Positions 12,365-24,647 of a stretch of DNA of 64,000 bases are shown piece after piece (the stretch's first letter is position 1; the number at the start of each line of letters is the position of its first letter). The translations under genes were made by a program, and so were the position numbers. Under the pieces are notes generated by a model. The model was not told where the DNA came from. It worked only from the letters and a program-made list of their open reading frames with translations, and ran no database searches. Source of the DNA: Embiotoca jacksoni (Eukaryota; Chordata; Actinopteri; Embiotocidae); the NCBI GenBank assembly GCA_022577435.1, contig JAKOON010000009.1, positions 11,222,911 to 11,286,910 on the forward strand. Direction: 5' to 3'.

Positions 12365-12680
12365 CTGTTGATCAAAATAAGCATTAGCCTCTTTTCTCTC
12401 TGTGTGTGTCTCTTTCAGCAGCCTGTTAAGATGGTGGCGGGCTGGCTGCTTGGCTGGCTGCTTCGTCTCTTTGTGGGGTTTTTGTTTGTTGATGATGTCG
12501 GACGGGGTGACTGTGTCTTGGCTGTCTCTTTTTTTTCTTTGGTCTGAGAGGGAAAGAGAGATAGTTAAGGCTTCACGGCAGCACACAAACTAGGCGAATA
12601 CCGACTGATTAGTGTGAGTTTTGCTCTGGTATTTCAATATTCCGTTGGTCTAGTATGTTAGAGCCCGGATTTGCTGGCCA
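12365..12680 (-). other. Candidate first exon (minus strand) ending in a splice donor
   Basis: Read on the minus strand, the segment ends GATCAACAG|GTAAGC, a near-consensus splice donor with the exon edge at 12365. Upstream lies a TATA-like run and a CRE-like site at sensible distances (12707-12814), and the surroundings have more CpG than the rest of the window. The only ATG near the donor (ATGCTTATTTTG) has a weak context, so the exon would be mainly or wholly 5' untranslated. No protein family is recognisable and no downstream exon could be found to the left. It could be chance. RNA evidence would decide. Confidence 0.25.
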
Positions 12681-12706
12681 CAGCAAAGCAGAGCTGCTCG
12701 TTATCT

Positions 12707-12814
12707 GTTATATATATATATTTCTTCTTTTTTTTTTTGTTCAGACTAGTGTTATCGCTTTGCTGTGACAGGACCTCTCTGCCTGTCTCTCTGTAGGCTG
12801 TGGGCATTACGTCA
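12707..12814 (-). promoter_or_regulatory. Promoter-like: TATA-like run and CRE-like site
   Basis: On the minus strand a CRE-like TGACGTAA (12807-12814) is followed about 85 bases later by ATATATATATATA (12707-12723). A start would fall near 12680 if the TATA-like run is used. The run is also a short (TA)n repeat, which weakens the call. Confidence 0.25.
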
Positions 12815-12862
12815 GAGGAGGAAGACACAGCAGCTCTATTAATATCAAGAAGCCACCCGAAG

Positions 12863-13345
12863 ACTGACTCTTAAAGTGACACACACTGCAATCTCACTTA
12901 TCTACACAGTTGATACTAAACCAAATCAACTACTCAAGCAAAATCAAAAATACTGTCTCTTAAAGTGACAATACACTACAATCTCAATACATTTAAATAG
13001 TAAACCAAAACACTCATCTGAAATCAAGAGAACCGTCTTAAAGTGACACGTTGCCATCTCATGTATTTACACAGTTATAACTAAAACCAAAGCAACTGCT
13101 CCAGCAAAATAATAAACATTAACTCTTAAAGTGACACACACCGCAATCTCAATAGTAGGCTATTTTTAAATAGAAGAAGCAACCACTAAGCCGAAATCAA
13201 GAAAATGTTGTCTTTGACTGCCACACTGTGAACTCACTTATTAATAATCTAAATGACCTATATAAAATTAAAATATCCAGAATCTTTTCTTCAAAATGTT
13301 AAATAAAGCAATTCAACTACTCAGCCCAAATCAACAGAGCTGACC
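12863..13345. repeat. Degenerate minisatellite, about 88-bp unit, five units
   Basis: Units begin with a form of CTTAAAGTGACACAC at 12870, 12959, 13037, 13125 and 13212 (the last decayed to CTTTGACTGCCACAC). Each continues with GCAATCTCACTTATC, a TACACAGTT-like motif and an ACCAAATCAACTACTCA-like segment. Spacings read directly are 89, 78, 88 and 87 bases. The next CTTAAAGGTAC (13346) is 134 bases on and starts the following element. There is no coding capacity. The array starts just outside the promoter-like site at 12707-12814. Confidence 0.85.
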
Positions 13346-13705
13346 CTTAAAGGTACAGTATATGTAAGATTTTTTTGGTTAAAGCATTCAAAAATTAATA
13401 TTATTGACAGAAAGTAACAGTTTTCATGTTATGTCAAAGATATCTACATATTGTTTGGGAAAGAAATATATTGAAATTGGCATGCTTACCAGCCAGCCCC
13501 AACCTGTCCCATCTTGTAATACTACCCCCTGCCTCAACAGGCGATAGAGTCACTGTCTTGTCCAGTCTAACCACAGTTTAAAATGCATTTCCCACACTTT
13601 GAAACATCCGAGAAGACTTTTGAATGTCGAATGAAAGGTAGCAGTTCATCAAGGAATCACTCTACAGCACCTCTAGTGGTCAAAACTCCACAAAGGAGCT
13701 TTAAG
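13346..13705. mobile_element. Putative short TTAA-ended non-autonomous element
   Basis: The segment begins CTTAAAGGTACAG and ends GAGCTTTAAG, so the outer bases (CTTAAAG/CTTTAAG) are inverted. A subterminal CCTCTAGTGG sits at 13670-13679. From memory, many fish genomes carry short elements that begin TTAAAGGTnCAGT and end near a CTCTAGTGG box. There is no open frame. Boundaries are inferred from the ends only, and its left end coincides with the last minisatellite-like unit. Confidence 0.4.
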
Positions 13706-16700
13706 TCATCAACAAAAAAATATTTTGATTCAGGTTTTTAACACTGACAGTGTTATATATTCTGTACTTAGGAGACAGTAAAGTTAAAGTGAATTTAGGG
13801 AAAATTAAGCTACTTTTGAATATTTACCCTTCAAGGTTGTTGAGTAACAAGTAGTGATTATACTGTATAATACAGTTGAGTGTGAACTAATCTTTTTCTT
13901 GCAGTACACCAAGGAAAAATAGAGATAGATGTTGATGATTCATACAAACATTTTATTACTAAGTTGACAAACACACAAGGTTTTACCATTTACATTATAT
14001 TCACATTAAGCTCTTGGACAGTCAATGGTAGAATTTAAGTAAGTAAGTAAACCAGTTGGTATTATTATATTATACAGTTTGTATTCTCCCACATTAACAT
14101 GTATATAAAATGTAAATACAACTTTTGCAGTGTCAAAATATACAGAAAACTCAAGTTAAGCTCTCATTACAGGTCCAAACTCATCTTAAATCAAAACCTG
14201 GGGCAATAAAAATAAAAAAAATTAAATATATTTAATCAAAACTAAATTTGATTTAGTCTCCTCCTTCTGACTAAGATCAGAGCTGCATACATATTAATGA
14301 CTCTTATCTAGTATTACTACCTATTTAACCAAAGGGCAAATGAAATATGGGGCAGCATGATCAAAATCTCAATCAGTAAATGAATATATAAGATGATCAT
14401 TTGCCTTGTCATGGGAAGTTAGAGCAACTTCTGGGGACCCCTGCAGATACAGTTTATGGAACAGCTTTATTGATATTTGCCTTTATTGTTTACCATTAAA
14501 TAATACCTGATTTGATTTCGTGTTATCTCCATTGCACACAAAACAAAGTCTCTGTACAGTGTTATGAGTGCATGCAGATGTTTAGTGTGGGTGGTCGTAT
14601 GAAAGACAAGCAACATAAAGACAAGATGAATGTTGGTGAAACAGAAATGATGTTGCTGTGTGATTTAATGTTGCATTTTCAGTCATGTCTTTAGATTTAT
14701 TATTGTGGTATTGTGGCAAGAAGGCAAAAATAATCAACAAATAGTAGACAAGAATGTTTTGGGGGGACATAAATAATGAATATGCCGTTGTTAGCTCTTG
14801 TGAAAACCAGGCTGTTGGCTACGTCGCTCCCCCTTCCTTTCACAGTCCTTCTCCCACCATTGCCCTACGGGGAGGAAGGGACTGTGAACTTTTTAGTTTC
14901 TTTTTCAAACACTGCCCTTCAAAAGCCAAAGGTAAGAAATTTTTGCTAACAAAAGCAATACTGCAGCCTCGAGGCATACACACCGCTGGATCCGCCACCT
15001 CCCGAGCATTGCAGGTTTTGCACAGACAACGGAGGAAAAAGTCACATTGAAGAAATAATACACCTGCCATCTGGCGCAAATCTTGTACATAAACCACCTA
15101 TTCATTTATTTTGGAAACTTCCCATTTCCATGCCTTCCCACATTATTTTCTCTATTTCGTCAAAACTTTCTTTAAGTAAGGGATTGTGTTCCATTGTCCC
15201 GTCTTATTTACAACTAATACTGCCATGCTGAGACAAATTATGTATTCACAGCAGAAATGAAAATAACAATTCTTTATATATTTTACTGATAACAAGGTTA
15301 ACTGAAAATAAAATCTGTTGACTCCACTGCATGAAAAGGAAATAGAGAAAGTCCTCTGCAGTCTGAGATCAATGCAGTTTTCATCCCTACTGCCAAGTTT
15401 TGGATCTAGCTGACCTTAATCAGAGAATACAAAGAGGACAATGAATAAGTGCGTATATACTTAACAACAAACCATATCCTAGAAATCAGCAATATGCATA
15501 ATCCCTGTGAGAACAAGGCCTTTGAGTCAGCATATATCACAAAATTGCATTTCTTTATTAAACACTTTTTGTTTCCTCAGTTTATGCACAAACCTTACAC
15601 ATTTAGAATGAGTAATGGCTGGAAAATTGTTGTTACAAAAACCTCCAAAACAGAACTATCAAATAAAAGCATTATGTGGTGCCACTTGCAGTCGCACAAG
15701 GTAGCAGTTTTTAAGAGTCTGAAAAGCAAACACAACGCATAAGATCTCAAAAATGAATAAAATCCACTCTGAGTATGGACTGCTCAGCCAACTTTAAATT
15801 ATTAAAATATCCATCAAATGGCATGCACAAATTTTGTGTCGTACTATGTTAAATTACGATCGTGTTTCACAGAAGAAGAGCCATAAAACCTCAATAAAAC
15901 TATAGTGACAGACTTCAAGTTTGTTCCCGGCTGCTTAATGGTCCAGAGTGACCGTCCTTTGAAATTTAATACTTAATGCTCCTTTATATGTGTCTGCTGA
16001 AATTCCATAATTTAAACGGGAAGAGAGTGAAAGACATCGTGACATGGCTATAGCTAGCTAAAAGACAGAAACTGTACATAACAGTGTAAGTAAAAGTCAC
16101 TTCCCAGGTGTTTAATGACCTGGAATGACCTTCTCTATATTAAATAATAAACATTTCTCAAGCATTTCATATATAATTTGATGCTTTTTGGTTTTAGTGT
16201 CAACTCTATGCATTGTCAACTGAAGAAGAATCATTTCATTTTCCAGTATGTCACGTACGTACATCTTTACATACAATAATTTGGCCTTTGCATTTAACCC
16301 ACATGAGAGCAGGGAACACAAATACACACACACCCGAGGCAGACCCTTCCAGCTCTATCTTTCTAAAACCAGAGACTACCTTGGTGTTCAAAGTTTCTTA
16401 CATTTGTTAACTTTGTTCTCTCTCTTCCCACATGAGCTCGTCTGGAGGCAGCTTGCTGATTCTTTCCAGTTGGTCAGTGTGGCTCACTGGCAGTCTGGAC
16501 ATGAATTTGCTTTAAGGAAAGAGGTTCTTTCGGACACTTTTCTCTTCCAACTGCCTAGTGATTTAAAGTGCTTTTCAAAATATCTTCCTCCATTATTATT
16601 TTAAACAAAAAGGGTTTTTGGCATTTTGATTTTATTAGACACACAGGTTTCCCGCTGCATGAAAGACTGGATGACAGAGTCGCAAGGTTGGTCTCAAGAA

Positions 16701-17974
16701 AATTATCAAAACCTTAGAGGACTGAGTCACCAGGACACCCCACCCTATTTTTCCACATTAAGACTCATTATTTGTAGTCAAACTTAAAACTTCTGGTTGC
16801 CAAAGTATTTTTATTTTTTTAAATATCATAACTTATTCATATCCTCACATTCCCATTGGCGTTTAATCCATTGTTTGTTCAAGACATCATTAATTCTTCC
16901 AATGATATTACTGTAATCTCTAACCTTGGCAACGGAAAACAGCAAGCTGAATAATGATGAAGGAAAACATTTAAGTAAAAGCTGAACAAAATACCCCATG
17001 AATGGCACCATCTACACTCCTTTCCCTTCTCTCTTTGTGGATTTAAATTATGAAAATTACTGAAATAATGAGTATAAATCAATTAACTGTTGTTTCAAGA
17101 TTTAAAAAAAAAAAAAAAAAAGCATTATCATAAAGTCCGTCTTTGCAGTGAGAAAACAGAGGGATTGCAGAGTCTAGCTATCAGCCAAAACAACTGTCAG
17201 CCAGACTGCAACTTTTACCATGCTTTCCCAAAGCCAGATTTACTTTCACATTCAATTCTTGCCAAGTGCTTTATCTGCAAGCTGGGTTGGACCCATAAAG
17301 GCTAAAAAATAGACGACTATTCCCTGTGGTGGTCCAGCTAAGAGATTGTAGCCAGGATCATGACCACAATCATTATTATCAGTGAAAGGAATGAGCCAAA
17401 ATCCATGGTTACAATTTCTATGTAATTGTTCCTTATCACACAGAAAAGAAAAGCCTTATGTGCTTTTCTTTTGGTGCTTTCTTCATTCCTGTATAAGAAT
17501 GAAATAAGCCAGTCCCCTAGAAAAAAACATGTACAGGAAAATCTTAAATCTGTTATGTCAGCTGAATATGCCATTTTAGTCGGTAAGTCTGCAAGATATG
17601 GAGGATAACAGCGAGGGACTCTCCGATGTGTTTGACCTTCTATCAAAGATGCAAGGGAATCTCTATCTTGTTGTCAATTGAACTTCAGTAACGGAGGCTC
17701 TTTCTGGTGATATTACATCATCTGTGAACACAAAATCTGAGCTACAGTCAAATCAGCCTTTATTAAAGGTGAAGGGCCATAAGGTTTCTGCAGAAGTTTA
17801 AATGGTGCCCAGGTTCCACTGAGAAATGTAGATATTCTAGCAGGGAAAACTTTTAATTATGCCTTTAGGTGTGCACTCTAACCTTGTGGAGGTAGAGCTG
17901 AGTCCAGAAATTCATCGACCAAACTGCTGTGATACTTTCTATTGAAAAATGCCTTGTCATTCAGAAAGTTTGAT
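13706..17974. other. Non-coding; one imperfect inverted repeat at 14839-14888
   Basis: Mostly AT-rich. At 14839-14855 TTCACAGTCCTTCTCCC faces GGGGAGGAAGGGACTGTGAA (14869-14888) across a short spacer, in a locally CpG-richer patch (14800-15060). A donor-like AAG|GTAAGA occurs at 14930-14936. An A run lies at 17104-17121. No gene recognised. Confidence 0.5.
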
Positions 17975-18380
17975 ATGTAGGCCTCATCCACACTAACATG
18001 TCTCATTTTAAAATGCATAACTTTTGCTGCATTTAGTTAGGAGTAAATCTCATCATTGTCAGTGAGTAACAGCATTTAACATATGTAGTCTCTTCTCCGG
18101 CGACCCGCCTACATAGATTCAGTCACTCGGTTTCAACTTTGGAAAATGTTGAACTTTCAAACAAATGTTTGGCCACACACCTGTCTAATCTGCGTCAACT
18201 TGAGTGACTGAAGACTTCTCTGTACAGAGCCAGCTAGATAGCATCTTCTGGTAGCATGCGAGTTATTTAGGGAACATCAGTAAATTGTAGCATCCAGCAA
18301 TAACTTGCATGTGAGGCATTTAAGAGAAATCTGTAATTAGCTGCCGGAAAAAACCTGGTTCACACTCTCCCCCTCTAAAT
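17975..18380. mobile_element. Possible decayed fish DNA element
   Basis: GGCCTCATCCACACTAACAT followed by TCATTTTAAAATGCATA and TTTTGCTGCATTT resembles, from memory, a teleost repeat with a CCACACTAAAAC-type start and repeated TTTTAAAACGCAT motifs. No inverted end was found, so both the right boundary and the identity are uncertain. Confidence 0.3.
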
Positions 18381-18663
18381 GCATGAAAACAAAATATTTG
18401 TAATGATAATGTGTTATAAAATCTTCATTTTTATGAAGTTGGTATCAAAAGAGTATTACTCAGGAACTGGTATCAAAGTCAATGTATTGGTATGGTCCTG
18501 CTAATGCCATGAACAGATATACCTATAAATATTTTTTTAAAATATGGCATTGATATTAGATTACCAAGTGTCTTTCTGGGTTTAGAAAAAAAAATTGTTT
18601 ACTGGTTTAAATTAGAGCTGTCTGCTTTTGCTGGGTTTGCTAGAACATATGTGAGTTTACTGA

Positions 18664-18810
18664 GACACTTGGAGGTGTACGTTATGGTTGTCCTACATGT
18701 CTGGGATGGTCCACTTCAGACGCACCATGTTGCGCAGCAGGGCTGACCACAGGCAGTTTGTGCCTGTCTCCTTTGTTGCCTTCAACACCTAAACTGTGCT
18801 AAAAAATAAA
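18664..18810 (+). other. Short open frame followed by AATAAA
   Basis: An open frame of 42 codons (18664-18792) ends in ...VPVSFVAFNT-stop and is followed 12 bases later by AATAAA (18805-18810). The frame is closed by a TGA just upstream, so it would need an upstream exon or be a retroposed fragment. I do not recognise the peptide. It may be chance. Confidence 0.15.
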
Positions 18811-19289
18811 GGAGAATCTCTGTTTTTAAGCCTCTCTGTGTTCAGTTCTCAGTACTTTTGTAGCTTTTAACTGAATGTGGTTTGGAGTTAAGTTTCACTT
18901 CATAAAGAAGTGATAAAAAGTGCAATGTGTTTGTCACCACATTTGTTAGTGGAGATTGATAATCTGTTTAGATTAACTATTTTGCTTACCTGATTCCGTC
19001 AGGCCATGCCATGGCTCATAGAACCATCGCCGAATTAACTAAAACAGGAGTGTATCTTTTCTAACAGACTTGTGAGTGTAGCGCCTAGCTTCAGCCTTAT
19101 AATGAGTAATCTTCTGATTCCACTTGGTACCTGTGCTGTTGCCTTTCTAAATAGCAACTGCTGTAATTATGAAAACCGTCATACTGATTTGGTGTCTGTG
19201 CAAATAGGTGCCAATTTCAGTACAGTGTGTTAGCTTGCCTACCATGTGCTTTTAGGGCATATCTGGACCTGCAGAGGAGTATCACCACT

Positions 19290-19640
19290 CACTGAAAGCC
19301 TCCCACAGCATCATACACAGGCCCTCCACCAAAGGAGATGAGAGCAGAGGAAAAACATTTGGATTATATTCTTAGGGTCACCATAACACTGGAAACGGAA
19401 GTGGCTGAGAGGGCAGATTCATGTATGCAGCTGGAGGTCCAGCTCCTACCAAATGATTGAGTTGATAGTGAGACCAGTCCCCTGATGGAACTGAACGTCC
19501 TCCCTGAGTTTAACATGATCAGCCTGCCTAAACTCAAAACTGTCTCTATCAGTGACTGTGTGGTGTAACAGGTTGCTAAGGACGAAATCACATCCGAGGC
19601 AAGGGAAATGTTTCAAGGAATTTTCTTACAGGGGCTCTAT
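19290..19640 (+). pseudogene. Weak coding-like remnant, unidentified
   Basis: One plus-strand frame reads through about 110 codons with only two stops, and its residue make-up is protein-like (segments such as RVTITLETEVAERAD and LPEFNMISLPKLKTVSI). The minus strand also stays open for 75 codons over 19364-19591. Neither resembles a family I can name. It could be the fossil of a retroelement or of a host exon, or chance in a locally GC-richer patch. Confidence 0.2.
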
Positions 19641-21784
19641 TCTTATCATTAGTGGCACAGCAAATAACAGTGTGTTCATAGAAATAATAAAATGTCCCTC
19701 TTTATCTTTATATATTTGTAATTCCATTATGGAAGTGTATGTTTACACATTATTTGATACAATCCTCTGATGATTCCATTCACATGTTGAAATGTCATTA
19801 TTTCCACTGGTACAGGGAAGTGCACAGACAATTTGAGGACCTGTTACTCTGATCTGAACCCAATAGACCTAAATGGTGTAATATATGCTTATTTAACTTA
19901 CCACAAATCAATTTCAATTTGGTAAAATTTAAAAAAAGATCTTAAAAGACTAATGAAATGATAAAAGAAATGCACACTGTTAGTTAATACATTCATGTAG
20001 ATAGATAGTATATAGATAATATTTTAAGCAGCAAAAAAATAATTTGTGTCTGGAGATTAACACTCCAATCAATTTGATTGAAAAAGATATGTACTTGATA
20101 TGATCACAACATTTCAACATGGCATAATGGTCTTTTATTTGATTCCTTGTTCGAGACAGCAGAAGCAACACTATGTAAAAGTATTCAAGCAAAGCTGAGC
20201 CCTCACACAACAGCAACATCTGCAAAACAACATCTCAGGGTGGAGGCAACAGTATCACATGACAGGGGCACAGGGCATCGATGTAATACTGGGCCAACTC
20301 ATCTCTGTCATGTGGAGACATGCCTGTTAAAAAGTAATACAACTTTGGATGATATGGTGATTTAATTCAGTTCAACCTTAAAAATGATGGGCTACTTGCA
20401 TTAATGCAGCCACAACAGCAAAAATAAACCTTTTTTTTTTTCTCCAGCTCAGACAAAAATGACACTTGGCTGATGCTCAGGCAACTTTAGCTTAGGCTTG
20501 TGCACGTCCTTGCATGGACGCCTTGTTGATAATAGCTGCACTATGTGACTCACACTAATCACAATAGTGGTTTAAATGGATAAAGTATATTCGCTTTCCC
20601 AAGTTTTGAATCACTCCCTATCTAACTACCCGTGTCAAATTCAAACCTTTGTTGAGCTGAATCACGTTTTGTTTTCAAAGGAAGACACTAACCACAATCT
20701 TGTTCCAGCATGGACAAGCCCACAAAGTCATCTAAGTGATACTCCACCCAAAATCTATCTGTTGGTTATCAAGCAATTAACTCTTTGCAGAGATGAAAGG
20801 TGGCTGTAAGGTTGTCATTCTCTCTTTTGTGGACAGTGGCAGCTGTCAGCACAGTAATTACAGCATCATTCATCAACGATCTAGTTTCACTGTCAAATAT
20901 TAATAACAGTAATAATAATAATGAAATTACAAACTTAAACGGGAACCTTTTTAAGTCCATAGAAGTGATTGGTGTGGTATTTCACTTGCTCTAGTTGTTC
21001 ATTTAACTACTGTCTACAGTATATGAAAGATGTGTGCTTCTTGAATAAGGAAACACATTGAGGGGAAAGTCTTTGCACCACAGGGACCATCCTGTCAAAA
21101 GGCCTTGATCATTATTACCATGATGAGGACTCACTAATGACTCTCATGAGATGGTCGCCACGCTGTCACAAAGCCACCAGATACTTGGTTTACTGCCTCT
21201 TTTCTTACTCCAGAATGTAAATTAACTCCATAAGAGGAAAAGAGGAAAGGAGCTGCTTTTTTCCACCACTCAAAGATCCAGGTATTGTTCTTTTTATGCC
21301 ACGTGGTGCGTGTTTGTTCACTTTAACAATACGACTCAGCCATAAATATCAATTTCAGAAGGTCATGTTTTGTTTAGATCCAGAGGCGCAGATCTTTGTG
21401 CTGCTTTGCAGCAATAATTTTAAGTGTTCGTCAGTGGACTTCATAATGCTTCCACCTCTCTTCTCAGGCCCTGTTCTCTGCTTTTGTTATATGATGACTC
21501 ATGTCATAAATTATGGTTCAATGGTTTATTTTGAGTCATTGTGTGAATACAGGTTCCTGTGGTGTAGAAATTACATTTATACGCGAGTAATTTGCAAAAA
21601 CAAAGCAAAAACATTTGTAGGAAATGCAATACTGGAGAGTGTATGTCTTTTATCAACATAATAAGGATCAGTATTAATATGTTTACTGACAACATATTTC
21701 ATTTTTTTCTGCCAAAATACCCAACCTTGCAATAAAATTTTAGCTTATAACACCTACAATATTATTTCTATACAGTGGCAGGAC
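19641..21784. other. Non-coding, nothing recognised
   Basis: AT-rich sequence without supported features. Open frames of 60-80 codons do not resemble known proteins. Confidence 0.55.
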
Positions 21785-21896
21785 TTGGTTAAGGTCAGGG
21801 AAAGATCATGGTTTGGTTAAATGCAAAAAAATCTGCAGCAATTTCAGACACAACATGTTTTAACCAAAACCACGGTCTTTCCCCAACTTCAACCAA
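21785..21896. repeat. Fold-back (inverted) repeat, about 36-bp arms
   Basis: The left arm (21785-21820) is TTGGTTAAGGTCAGGGAAAG then ATCATGGTTTGGTTAA. The right arm (21860-21896) is its diverged reverse complement. The spacer is about 40 bases. The core GGGAAAGATCATGGTTTGG also occurs inside the two terminal-inverted-repeat elements at 33333 and 49312 (in GAAAAGATCATGGTTTGGGT form), so this is probably a relic of that family or a relative. Confidence 0.7.
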
Positions 21897-24550
21897 AATG
21901 TTTTTGTTGAGTTTAGTTTCAAAGTCCTTCACTTTTAATTCCAAACATCCACTCCAACCACTTTGTGACTCCAGCACAGCACATAAATGTGGTGTTTCAT
22001 TCATAATTTTTTTTGGGCCTCTAACCATTATACAGGCAGTAACGTTTGCCATTAGAGCTTAACAATTCAGTAAATTAGGAACTAAATTTGTTGGAGACAG
22101 GATTGAAATAGATATATGTTGTATATTATATATACTGTCCATTTACAGTGTATTACTCAACGCTCTACATTTCATGAATGTTTTGTAAGAAAGGAGTTTC
22201 ACTGCCACAAAGTTCTTAGGGATTGGCTTGATGAGCTGTTTTTACAGGGAAAGTTATTTTAATGGGTTGAAATAATTGTATGGTATATTTTTTTTTTAGA
22301 GAAAAAGAAAAATTCCTTGCACACTGATATGTAATGTAATGTTAAATAAATCTTCTGGTAGTGTCCCAAATTAAGGGCATATTGAAAACTTAATGTTGTT
22401 GTGGCATTGTTTCAAAGAAAAGTAAATTGAAGATTTTAAGGTAAGGCTTGGACAAAAAAGGCACAAAATGATGTATAAACCTGTGCACCGACAAAGGTAC
22501 AACTGCCAAGCCTCACTGCACCATCACAGTCCAGGTCTGGATTTGTCATAGTGTTCATCCATTACTTTACTCTAAGATAACACAGGTCCTGTGTGTGGAT
22601 GCCAACTCCTAAAAGTACATTATACTATATCTGTTTCAATATTATTAATAGTAATATTTATTAATTTCATGCAGTTGTTTCACAAAAGTTTGTATATGTA
22701 ACTTTTTATTGTGATGAACACATCTCTGCTGAATGTCCATACATATGGTTGTAAAAAGAAAGTTTCAGTAAGTTTCTTTGGAACAAGTGGTGAGTCTAGA
22801 ATTTTTTTTCCTTGACCACCTCATGCCAGCTGATGATACAGTAACAAATAACAAAATAAAAAGCACTGAAATAATTCATTTTGTTTGGTAAAAATTCCCT
22901 GACTATGAACCATCACTAACTTGTGCTATTATAAGCTGAGGTTGCTGTGGGACCTCCCATAATGCACTGAGCACTCTGCTCTCCATGCATTTGTATGCCA
23001 TTTTAATATTTCTTTAACTATTTCATTTTATTTGCTTGCGTACTTAGTATTATTTGTAAACGGTGTTGCATGGTGATCCTTCCCCCTTTGAATAAAAACA
23101 CAACAGAATGACCTTTGTCTTTGAGTATTTTATGTTGACCCAACAAATAATTGAGGAATATCAGAAGACAGCTTAGGTAATTTACTGTATATGATATTGA
23201 AACATTAGTTTAAAAATAGCACAATAAAATTAGGATTTTTATTTTAACCGGTCATGACTAAAACACAAAATCTACCCAAGTTTTTCTCATCAGAACTTTG
23301 GGAAAACATATCATGGGTTGTTTTCTTTTCTCTCTTCTTTTGATAATACCTTAAAGACCTTAACATTTTCATGAATATTCAAATACATAATATATACTTT
23401 AATAATATAATTTATCACGTATATGCATCTTGATCTCCGTGATATTAAAGAATGCTATCAATACATGACAAATGCTTGAAAAATTTTGATTTACTCAAAT
23501 TGTAGCATAAAACATGCTCTTCTTGATTTATACTGGTTGCAGTGTACAAATCAAACTTGTGTACTTGTATGCATCAGTGCAGACTGCAGCTCTTACCTGC
23601 TCTCTGACCACAAAACCTGCAGGACCAACTTGAGGTAATGACAGAAACTGGTGACATTATTTAGTAATTTAGTTTTTATTATATATAAAAACTAGGTAGG
23701 ATTTACCTCATAAAGTACTACTTAAAAAAAAAAAAAATTGCTATTATCCAAGAACGTATTTAAAATTGTTTAGTAAAGAATCAACTTGAGGAAAATGGAT
23801 AGATTAAACTTAAACATTCACTGTGTTTTTTAACATTCCAAGACCTATTTTATGTAGATTAGATACAAAATAATATTCTCAATCTGGGGAACTACATTAT
23901 TGCTATTATCATTACAGCCAGTGTATGTGTGAGTACTGTAGCCTGTGGAAATATATTACTGTAATAGAGTAAGCATTTATTCACTCATTATATCTTAGAT
24001 GATAAAATTTTCTAAAGGGATTTAGCTTCAAGAGGTTTCCAGTTTCAGACTCATCCATCATAAACAGCTTGATGAAATAAAACCCATCCCACGGAGTATC
24101 GTAATATCAGAATATTTGTTCACCTGCAGTAAAACCAGGAGTTTTGTAATTATATCACTGGAATTGAGAACAGAACATTTTCTATAAAACACATTTATAC
24201 AGCAGAGTTGCTTAAAGGTTTTAGGAGATTTCACATAAAGGCATAAGGGGGACTGGGGAACAAATGTGAGATACTATTTTAATGGAAAGCACAACTTGTG
24301 AAAAGCAAATCTGGTTTCATTTTACATGCTGCCTGGCTGCTGGTCCGTCCATATGTCAGGATAACATTTATAGATTTTACATACACACTTCTGCTCACAA
24401 ATCAACAGCCTGTCCCTCTTTTTCGCTCTTCCCCTCTGTCTGTATTTCGTTCTCCTCTGTCGTTCTACTTTCTCTCCCATTTGCTCATTGTGTCCCTCAG
24501 CTTTAAGGCAAAAGTGGAGCAAAGACACACAGACGCACAGACGCACAGAC
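21897..24550. other. AT-rich non-coding stretch
   Basis: No gene, RNA or clear repeat seen on either strand. Short A runs only (for example 23723-23737). Confidence 0.55.
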
Positions 24551-24567
24551 ACCCACCCACCCACCCA

Positions 24568-24644
<77 letters not shown>
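24551..24644. repeat. (CCCA)n-(CA)n microsatellite
   Basis: About four CCCA units (24551-24568) run into about 38 CA units. It is preceded by a short CAGACG tandem. Confidence 0.97.

Positions 24645-24647
<3 letters not shown>

Noticed and set aside
11515..12387. 290-codon plus-strand open frame, one of the longest in the window
   Set aside because: It reads through the A32 run as poly-Lys and the T42 run as poly-Phe and has no protein-like features. Homopolymers keep it open.
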